Assembly: GCA_029204225.1 (NCBI GenBank)
Contig: CM055106.1
Span: 5,778,361-5,842,360, forward strand
DNA length: 64,000 bases
Direction: 5' to 3'
DNA from: Diphasiastrum complanatum
Taxonomy: Eukaryota; Streptophyta; Lycopodiopsida; Lycopodiales; Lycopodiaceae
Shown here in pieces: positions 55,801-64,000 of the stretch (its first letter is position 1; every line of letters starts with the position of its first letter). A program made the translations under genes and the position numbers. The notes under the pieces are model-generated. The model made no database searches. It saw nothing but the letters and a program-made list of their open reading frames with translations, and was not told where the DNA came from.

Positions 55801-58800
55801 AAGAAACTTATGCAAATTAATAGTGTAATAGATTGCCTAATCTTGCTATTGGAGGGAAAACACAATTTGAAAATTGTTGCATAAGAAGAAGCAAAAAGTT
55901 GATCACTTGAGGATTTTTTGATCCATTTTTTTTAATCATGTTCCCTTGAATGTAAGGACCAAGGAGGATCCCAACTCTATCAAAGGGATTATGGTAGGAT
56001 GTTCTATATCTTGAGGCTCCTAAAGAAGAGCCTTAACAAGGCTCCTTTTTAAGGGCATAAGAGGGCTCAAGAGATGTATTCTTGAAAAACCTAGCTAACC
56101 ATGATTGGTGCCATGTCTACTTATTAGGAATTCAATCAAACAATGCCCAATTTTTTCCCTTCATTGAGTTATTGCATGTCCCTAGAACATGCTTTAATAT
56201 CAAGTTTGAACTAGGGCCATTGTCAAGACAATATCATCAAATAAAAGCTTCTAACTATAGCAGAAATAAAAAACAAAAAAAAATTAATGAAACCCTTTAT
56301 GGGAGAGGTGTTCTCCACCAAGGAATGGTCTAGGAAACTTTCCTTCAGGCTGTCCAACAAAATCCCTAATGTACTATACGACATCAAAATATGGAGACGT
56401 ATGAAATTTGACATACTCATGCATCAAGAAGGGAGGATACTTAGAGCATTTTGTTCCTAGACTATGGTACAAAATTAGCACATTTAACTTCTATATTCTG
56501 CATCGAGTAGCGTCAACATGATAGACTTGGTGATTAGATTCAAATTCTAGTGCAATTTGCAATTAATTGATCCTTTTCGGTCATATAGCCACAATAATTT
56601 CAATCCATCTATGAGGTTCAATTATATAGCAACACCCAACTGAAAATAACAAACTAGAAAAAAAAAATACCAGCTACATTGAAAAGGGAGCGACTAAAAA
56701 CTAAAACACCAAGACTCTCACAAAAGGACTTCAAATCAACATATATGCACCAATGGTGAAGGAGACCTTGCCAATTTGAAAAATGCTGCTAAATTCAAAC
56801 CATGCATGGCAAATTGAAGAGGAAAAAGAATTTTCGATAAGCTATAAAATTATCATATATCGCACGAAAACTGTTATTGGTGCATATTGTGAATCAGATA
56901 AGCCTACTTAACTTTGCCTCCAACCTTGTTAACCTATGGTTGAGAACAAATATGACTAGTTCTAACCAGCTAAGATTATGCATATAAAACTTCATCATCC
57001 AGTTCTATAAAATTTATAGGGAACTAAAATTGAGGCGTACGAACTCCATATATAGCCATGAATAAAGCTTACAAAAGTCGTACCAAGAGTGTAGATTCAC
57101 GTTGAAACTGAAAATGAATCTTGAATAGAGAACTCATGTTTTAAATCCTTAAGCAAATATATATAATTCTCTGTGTAGAATCCAGGGCTTTAGTTGCATC
57201 ATAATCATATTTCAAAATTCTCATCTCAACACCACACTTTTTTTCTTGATTTTTTTTCATATTCATGTTCAATATAACACAGCACATATGCATAATGTTC
57301 TGAAACCCCTAATTGTAAAATAAGAATCACAGCTATATATGAGTTATGTGTAAAGATTCTATGTAAAATGTTACTATGTATGTATGTGGATCGCGTAATC
57401 AGATAATAGCTTTTTGGCAACTTTTCTTCCAACTCAACAGGCTTATTGATTCTTTGAGCTAACTGTTCGTGTAGAACATGCACAATAGTAGTGGCACTTC
57501 TTGCATGCTCTAGCACGAATGTTCTTCAGCTTCACTAGAGACTCGAATCACTTGATCAGAACAGTCACTCATTTACTTCAAAACAATATGCGTTGGATGT
57601 TTAGTGCTTGCAATCCATGCCTACTGGATGCAATTGTTTACAATCATGGACGTTACTTAATGCCTATCAGCCTTCTGGCCCACCTCAAATAGGTAAGCGT
57701 CTGTACATAATCCTATATAATAATTGCACAGGCAAATCAAGGGTAACCAAATTGATAGATCATTCAATTTTGGATCCATTTTTAGCTGCTATGATTTTTT
57801 TCAGGCTAAAACTCGTCATGAAATTTTCTTTTTGACTACCTTGCCAAATCAAACAACAAAAATATTGAAAATGACGGTTCCATACAACGTTCCAAAACAA
57901 AATTCTGGAAATTTCCAGGAGCCTTCTGTTTGTGTGGCAGAACACAGAGCAACTATGGTCCATGGATTCAAAAATTCTACTTATATTCAGCCTGAAAATG
58001 AAAGATCAAAGACATGCAGATAATTATCAGTTTCAGAGCATCAAAATTCCTCACACGAACATAAAAAAAGCAAGGAAAAGTTTGCAAGTGAGCACGTAGT
58101 GAAATTCCTGAAAGCAACATAAAACAATGCAATTGTTCCCTAATTATCCATTACAAGAAAGCCAAATGCTTCAAACATGATAGAGTAGCCTAGAGACTAT
58201 GGAGCAACATTTATCAAGTAAGCATCGTCCTAACTGCGTCCAACACTCTCAACACTTAAGCGGTAAACTGGTATGAGTCGTGACTTGTACTTGGGGCCCT
58301 TATGATTGAGTATACATTTGCGGCATAAAGCTTTGACAGGAGATTTTACATGTTCATAAATGATATTTATACGACAAATAATAACTGAGACAGATCAGTC
58401 ATTGACTCCAGCATTCCCCCCTTGATGGTTGATTTGTTAGACTTAAAACAAGCACATGCCAAAGACAACATATTACGATATATTCATGGTGTGTAAAACT
58501 TTGTTGGCAACACTTTATAATATATCCACTGTATGTACAAGTTTTGTAAAAGTCAATTCACATGAAAGGCATGTATACCCTTCATAGTGCACCAAGTGCC
58601 TTTAAAATTCGGTGAGGTTGTTCAAAGCTGATTCTCAAGACAATATGCAGCACTCAGTAGTACTCCACACACACCCCTTCCTAATCCAAATGCTGGCACC
58701 AATACAAATACACTTGTCCCACCAACAACATATTCAACCAAACACACTCTACCTACCAATTTATGATGGATATATCTAAGCTTGAACTATCCAACATTTT

Positions 58801-59330
58801 GTCTTCACATATTTCCTGAGCTCAAACATGTGTCATGTGCACTCACACAACACAATGCACATTCAAAGCCTCTGGGTCTTTCCTGCACATTAGACTTGCA
58901 GTCTCACCTAACACAGTCTTTTTAAAGTCTCCCGCATCTAGCACCTTAGCAGTCAGTCAATCACCCAACAAAAAAAATTTCTCTGAGTACTCAAAGACCC
59001 ACTTCTTCCAATACACAGCCAACCTTATCCATGACATGCTTGTCCTTATTCACAATAGCAACCATCATGCCCAACATACACAGGCGCTTGTACAGCTACA
59101 ACATTGTATGCTCGCACGTGTTCCGATCATGCTGCAAGATTGATCATTTACAGCTATCTGCACTTTGCTGTCACACATTCCCAATAAATATCTCCTGTAC
59201 CCTGCTACAGCCTGCTAATCACCTTAATTGTCACATGCTGCCCAAGATGTAGCCTGCTGTAACTGCATTTTGTAGTATTTGGTTGCTATGTTTGCACCTG
59301 TCTTATAAAACGTGTGTTGTGGACATACAA
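55801..59330. other. Long AT-rich stretch, no gene recognised
   Basis: Several frames of 60-100 codons (57226-57516, 57724-58023, 58835-59143) have no recognisable motif, biased composition or splice support. Nothing else seen. Confidence 0.5.
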
Positions 59331-59866
59331 TATTTTTAGGGCTTATGAGCTGAGGACCCATCTTACTCGGGCAAGACCAGTGGGTACCCTATTCACATGA
59401 CAACGACTACATTTGGTACCAAAGGGTTACTTTTCCGAAACATGCGTTTCTGGACCACGTTTCGGCACGCGTTTCGAGAATCAGAGTGCAACTATGGTTA
59501 GATTATAGGGGCCATTTCTATTCATAGTAGGTCATTTTTTATTAGTCATGCATGTAGGTGGGTGCACTACTACTAGAATAGGACTTGAATTTAGTACTTA
59601 GAAATACATCTTGGGTCTTTACCCAAAATAGGTAGTAATGATAACAATTAGATTTTTGCCTTTAGCTATTGCTTTTGCTTTTTAGCTAGACTAGAGAGTC
59701 TATATATAAGAGAGGCTGGCACCCCACCACAATTATTATATTGTATAGAGCTTTGCTCATTCTTCCATAATCTGAGCTCTCTTAATCTCTTATGCTGGTC
59801 TTGGCGTGCGTGAGTGCTAATACAATTAGTTAACTCCATCTAGAATATGTGGATCAAATTCTAACA
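59330..59866 (+). repeat. Putative 5' LTR end of copia-6
   Basis: TCTATATATAAGAGAGG (about 59698) is a good TATA box, and AATTCTAACA at 59857-59866 followed by TGGTAGGACT looks like an LTR end plus a decayed PBS. The LTR start is not defined. Confidence 0.45.
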
Positions 59867-60041
59867 TGGTAGGACTTAATACAAAATTAAGTGCCTTGGA
59901 TCTTGAAGACAGTGAGTTGTTTTTGGCATCGACATCTTCTGGTGGCTTCTCAAAGGAGTGTTGGTTTATTGATTCAGGGGATTCGAGGCATATGACAACC
60001 TAGGCAAGAGTGGGTGCACTACAGATATGATATAAAGGGAG

Positions 60042-60410
60042 TTGAAAAGTGCAGGTTCAAACATAGAGGACGTGCTTTATGTACCAGGAATCGAGAAGTA
60101 CTTACTCTCAGTATCCGCTATTGCGAAGCAACACATGGTGCTGCAGTTTGATGAAGAGCGATGTCTCATCAAAAGGAAGGATAATGATGTAGTAGCTGAG
60201 AGCATACTTGCAGGACGATTGTACAGATTTCATGCTCAGGTAGTGGGTCATCATGTGAGTGTTGCGGATATTGGATCAGTGAGTAACTTATGGCACGAGA
60301 GGCTTGGTCATCTGAATTACAAAAGTCTACAAGTCTTGAGGTATATAACATGGTTACAGATTTACCTCAAGTTGTTTCTGATCACAAGGTTTGTGAAGGC
60401 TGTGTCTTAG
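60042..60410 (+). pseudogene. copia-6 GAG-pre-integrase domain
   Basis: Contains IEDVLYVPGIEKYLLSVSAI, VVAESILAGRLYRFHAQ and LWHERLGHLNYKSLQVL, the standard block before integrase. The frame then slips into the one below by a one-base shift near 60310-60350. Confidence 0.82.
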
Positions 60411-60840
60411 GAAAACATCATATGAAGAAAATTTTGTCTAGTACATTCAAGGCGAGAAATGTTCTAGAACTTGTTCATATGGATTTGTGTGGCCCTATGA
60501 GAACTCAGTCTTATGGGGGAGCAAGTTACTTCATGGTGTTTGTTGATGACTATTCTAGGAAGATGTGGATTTATCTTCTCAAGAATAAGGGTGAAGCATT
60601 CAAGTATTTCACATGGTTTAACACACAGGTGGAGAAAGAAACAGATAGATAAATCGAGATAGTACGCTCGGATAAAGGCAAAGAGTATCTTTCTACAGAA
60701 TTTTAGGTGTTTTGCAAGGATCATGGTATAAAGAGACAATTTGCAAGTAGGGACACACCTCAACATAATGGAGTTGCAAAAAGGAAGAACCGGTCTGTTG
60801 TGGAAACTACGAGGAGTATGCTCAAAATAAGAATCTTCCA
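60290..60840 (+). pseudogene. copia-6 integrase core
   Basis: CEGCVLGKHHMKKI is the zinc-binding end; HMDLCGPMRTQSYGGASYFM carries the first catalytic Asp, and FVDDYSRKMWIYLLKNKGEA follows. After a stop at about 60651, IVRSDKGKEYLSTEF keeps the second Asp, and HNGVAKRKNRSVVE has Lys where the catalytic Glu (GVAERKN) belongs. The enzyme would therefore be inactive even without the stops. Confidence 0.85.
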
Positions 60841-60843
60841 CAT

Positions 60844-61788
60844 ATGTTTTGGGGTGAAGCAGGTAAGACAACAGTTTATCTTTTGAATCGAAGTCCTACA
60901 AAGGATGAAGAGAATCGGACTCCAGAGGAAGCTTACACGGGACGAAAACCTGACGTACGTCATTTGAGGGTTTTTGGAAGTATTGCATATGCTCACATAC
61001 CTAAGGATTTGAGGAGCAAATTGAATTCAAAGGCAAGTGTTTATTTTCTTGGATATGATAGTCGAGACAAGGGATACATGTTGTATGACTTGGAGGATAA
61101 GAAAGTCATCATAAGCAGGGATGTGATCTTTGATGAGGATGGATCTCATAAAGGTACAGAGATATCTTATGATAGAAAGCAAGATGGAGGAATTCCTATT
61201 TTGTGTGACAAGTCATTACACGAGCCTGAATCAACACGTGTACCTAGAGTGACTATTGATGAGAAAGAAAAAAGGAAGGAGAGATCAAGTACATGGGATA
61301 CTTATTCACCTCCTACTTCACCAGGCAGGAGGCATCCTACATTAGATACTAGAAGATTGCCTAGATGGTACTACTGTCAAGGACAATGTTACATTAAAAT
61401 AGAGTCCAGTACACAACAGGGAACTAGGAGATCTACTAGACTTGAAAAACATCATGAAGATAAGGATCAACGGGAGGATCATCATGAGGATGGGGATGTA
61501 CACTTTGCAAATAAGGCCACAATGTTGGAAACCAAGGATCCATCTACTTTCAAGGAGGCTGAAAAAAAGGATATTTGGAGGAAAGCTATGGATGAGGAGT
61601 ACATCTCAATCGTGAAGGTAATTGTTCAATTACCTACAAGTAAAAAGGCCTTTGGATGCAAGCAGGTCAATAGAATTGAGTATAAATCAGATGGTTCTAT
61701 AGATAAACGTAATGCAAGGTTGGTTGCAAAAGAGTATGCTCAACAAGATGGGATTGACTGTGAACTTTTGCACCAATTGCTAAGTTAA
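60844..61788 (+). pseudogene. copia-6 integrase C-terminus and RT N-terminus
   Basis: 314 codons open: YLLNRSPTKDEENRTPEEAY, HLRVFGSIAYAHIPKDLRSK and VYFLGYDSRDKGYMLYD (integrase C-terminal block). An acidic/basic linker with RRSTRLEKHHED follows, and then the RT start with FKEAEKKDIWRKAMDEEYIS and DGSIDKRNARLVAKEYAQQD. It is the longest open frame of the element. A one-base shift ends it near IDCE. Confidence 0.85.
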
Positions 61789-61793
61789 CTACT

Positions 61794-62390
61794 ATGAGGA
61801 TGGTTTTGTCACTGGCAACTCAGTTTGGAAGGGTTATTCAACAAATGGATGTGAAGAGTGCATTCTTGAATGGATTTCTAGAGGAGGAAGTCTACATGGA
61901 GCAACCAGAGGGATACATAGTAGCAGGACATGAAGACAAGGTTTGCTTAAGCAACCACCCAGAGCATGGTACACGAGGATTGACATATACTTTGAGGAGC
62001 TTGGCTTTCAGAGGAGTAGTTCGGAGCCTACACTTTATGTTCTGATCAGGGATTGTCATATTGTGATTGTAGTGATGTATGTGAATGACTTTGTTACCCT
62101 TGTTATCACAGGTTTGGATCATGGTGTGCTTCAAAATATCAAGAAAGATCTCTCATCAGAGTTCGACATGAAAGATCTTGGTTCACTTCAATACTTCCTT
62201 GGGATTGAGGTATGGAGAGTAGCACATGGGCTATTTATTTCTCAGTCTAAGTATGCTCATGAACTTTGAGGAGCTTGGCTTTCAGAGTAGTAGTTCGAAG
62301 CATACACTTTATGTTTTGATCAGGGATGATCATATTGTGATGTATGTGGATGACGAATTGATGAAAGAACCCAATGAAGCCAAGAAAAGA
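61794..62390 (+). pseudogene. copia-6 RT with internal duplication
   Basis: FGRVIQQMDVKSAFLNGFLE carries the motif A Asp. LKQPPRAWYTRIDIYFEELG and VMYVNDFVTLVITG follow: motif C reads YVND instead of YVDD. Then DLSSEFDMKDLGSLQYFLGI and SQSKYAHEL. At 62267 the segment EELGFQSSSSKHTLYVLIRD is repeated and gives HIVMYVDDELM with a normal YVDD. The repeat copies 61993-62075. Sequence ends at the gypsy junction near 62390. Confidence 0.82.
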
Positions 62391-62830
62391 TTAGAGAATA
62401 AGGAGAATAGGCCACTCACGAACCTTACGGACTTTATTAGGGTCAACTTCCAACCCACAATCCAAAATAATGTGACCAAGATAAATTAGTCTTGTCTGAA
62501 AAAATTCACACTTGGCGTAGAGCTTCTCCTGTCTTAATAACCTCAAGAAAGTCCTGAGATGTGCTTCATGCTCCTTTAAAGTTTTACAATAGAGGAAAAT
62601 ATCATCTAAGTAAACTATTACGAACTTTTCCGAATACGGACGAAGAAGATCGGTCATCATCTGCTGGAAGGTGGCAAGGGCATTCGTCGATCCAAACGGC
62701 AAGACTAGAAACTCATAATGGAGGTACCCTGTCCTAAACCAGTTTTTTCAACGTCCGCATTCTTAAATCATATCTGATGATACCCTAATCTCAAATCGAT
62801 TTTGGTGAAGAACTTTGCACCATGTTGGTA
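62391..62830 (-). pseudogene. Ty3/gypsy RT, C-terminal half (gypsy C)
   Basis: Frame 62391-62702: LPFGSTNALATFQQMMTDLL, FVIVYLDDIFLYCKTLKEHE (YLDD intact) and AKCEFFQTRLIYLGHIILDC. Upstream at about 62700-62830 FEIRVSSDMI and HYEFLVLPFGS are in shifted frames. It differs clearly from gypsy A and looks like a chromovirus-type RT. Confidence 0.82.
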
Positions 62831-63332
62831 GCTATTCTAGAAAAACGTCACTAAACTCTTGTCTAAGTCTCCTAAAGGTTTCACCTTCTAGCAAATTTTC
62901 TACCTTTACATTATTAGTCATCAGTGCAAGTTGAATATGATAATTTTGTAGATTGCATTATTCATGGTAAACAATAACCTTTAATCAACACAAATAAGAA
63001 TCACAATTCACATTATTAATGCATTCAACCGTTTCCAAAGCAAAAAGCATATAAAGAGAAGAAATATCCACATTTTCATTAAGCTCTATGAGCGGGCCAT
63101 TGTGCGAGAACAACAAGCTATGGCTTACATAGTTTTTCTTCAATGACTCCTTTCGTTCATAAAACCACTCCTTGCCAAATATTACATCTACTTTGTCCAA
63201 ATTTATTATGTGAAAGTCTAAATTATTATTATAGGCTCGAATTTGCAAAGGAAGATGAGGGACTATCCGATTCCATACTTGACTCTCTGCTCCCGAGGCA
63301 AGCTTTACCACGTACCTCCTATCGATGGTCAC
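62831..63332 (-). pseudogene. gypsy C protease to RT linker, with RT N-terminus deleted
   Basis: Frame 62985-63332 contains VKLASGAESQVWNRIVPHLP and LDKVDVIFGKEWFYERKESL (the D-I-LG-W block after the gypsy protease). Near 62860-62900 a stretch reading LRQEFSDVF marks the start of RT. The next recognisable block is already the palm (62830), so the RT fingers are deleted. The protease active site itself (DSGA) is not seen. Confidence 0.65.
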
Positions 63333-64000
63333 TTTGCCTTGTTCCCACTAATCGGTTTTAATCCTCATACATTGTTTATCCAATTCTACGGATTTTTCCG
63401 TGTCTTTACACGGTCTGCAGATTTACAAGTGTTTTTACACAGTCTGCAGAAATACACAGAGTTTGACAACAGTGTCGCATTTTCTCTCTCTACAATCCAC
63501 AGTGTCGCCTGTCAAGAATTACGTGTAAAAATGCAGTGTTGCCTTTTACGCATTTTTCGCCTGTCAGGATTTGCGAGTAAAAATGCAGAGTCGAATTTTT
63601 CACATTTTTCAAAGTGCCTCAAATGTTAAGGAAATGACTCTGACAAATTGTGGAGCTACCCTAATATGAAGGAAATGAGGCTTTAGGACATTGTCTGGTT
63701 TTCCACAAAAAGCCGACACTGTCACCTGTGGCAGTTTTAGTTCATTTCTGCAGAGTGACAGTTTTGGTTCATTTATGCAGACAGGCTGTTTACAGTCAAT
63801 TTTCACCGCTTATCAACAATCAATTTCTAAGAAGGAACTGGATGAATGCCAACGGACACCAGCCAACTGGCAATCGCATTTGACAACCTAATTACTTAGT
63901 ATAAATCAGTTGTTCATACATCTCTTTTCAAGTTCGGAAGCAACAAATCAATTTGTGAATTGTGAAGGGGTTGAGTGTTATTACACGACGCTTCCTGCGC
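63333..64000. repeat. Region with short tandem motifs, otherwise no gene
   Basis: TTTACACGGTCTGCAGA (about 63405) recurs as TTTACACAGTCTGCAGA (about 63436). CGCCTGTCAAGAATTACGTG (about 63507) recurs as CGCCTGTCAGGATTTGCGAG (about 63559), each followed by TAAAAATGCAG. Frames crossing this region have no motif. It may be decayed gypsy C leader or LTR. Confidence 0.5.

Larger units (their letters stand above)
59880..62390 (+). mobile_element. Ty1/copia element copia-6, protease to RT, decayed
   Basis: Plus-strand order: protease (CWFIDSGDSRHMTT, with Asp where families have Ala after DSG), pre-integrase, integrase, RT. Gag is missing between the LTR end and protease. RNase H is also missing: the RT is followed by gypsy DNA in the opposite orientation at about 62390. 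At least four stops or frameshifts lie in pol. Confidence 0.85.

Noticed and set aside
57226-59252. Several frames of 60-100 codons
   Set aside because: Chance-length frames with no motif or homology that I recognise.

Overview
The window is a repeat-dominated piece of a land-plant nuclear genome. The plant assignment rests on one host gene, an intron-containing QWRF/AUG8-family (DUF566) microtubule-protein gene on the minus strand (23618-30703), and on Ty1/copia and Ty3/gypsy elements with plant-type primer-binding sites (initiator-tRNA-Met type TGGTATCAGAGC, and tRNA-Asp type TGGCGCCGTTGCC). Penelope-like reverse transcriptases, very long CT/GA/TA microsatellites and low gene density suggest a fern, lycophyte or gymnosperm more than a compact flowering-plant genome. 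That is an inference; I cannot name the species.

Layout: 1-5574, the 5' half of a decayed minus-strand Ty3/gypsy element (RNase H, RT, protease, gag, leader, PBS, 5' LTR) cut by the window edge. 5575-9750, simple and tandem repeats (27-bp AAATTTT minisatellite, poly-C/poly-G foldback, CT/TA/CA arrays, an A-rich array, a GGGCTAA-like array). 9840-22285, a nest: a Penelope-like element (PLE) whose coding order puts a GIY-YIG endonuclease upstream of the RT. It is split inside the RT by copia-1 (10601-14061, TSD ATTAG), and its upstream end is hit by copia-2 (16395-22280, TSD CCAAA). 22286-32800, the QWRF gene, its introns (one holding a tRNA-derived SINE-like sequence), a 5' leader with a uORF copying the protein start, and upstream tandem repeats. 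32800-39870, mostly non-coding, with a foldback structure of about 2.3 kb (34814-37114) and a gypsy integrase remnant. 39870-49250, a second PLE-like RT fragment, a copia gag remnant truncated by a chromovirus-like gypsy 3' end, the 3' end and LTR of a plus-strand gypsy, and a copia protease/integrase remnant. 49250-59340, mostly featureless AT-rich DNA with a gypsy gag/protease fragment and a copia gag fragment. 59340-64000, a copia polyprotein with an internal RT duplication, joined to a gypsy RT/protease fragment in the opposite orientation.

Only the QWRF gene looks intact: six exons, all introns phase 0, 715 codons. Every transposon protein seen has stops, frameshifts, deletions or altered catalytic residues. 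The likely history around the PLE is PLE insertion, then copia-2 (LTRs roughly 10% different over the part I compared), then copia-1 (LTRs about 3% different). The most unusual biology is the PLE with an upstream GIY-YIG, the second PLE-type RT, the QWHF variant of the signature motif, and the uORF that duplicates the start of the QWRF protein.
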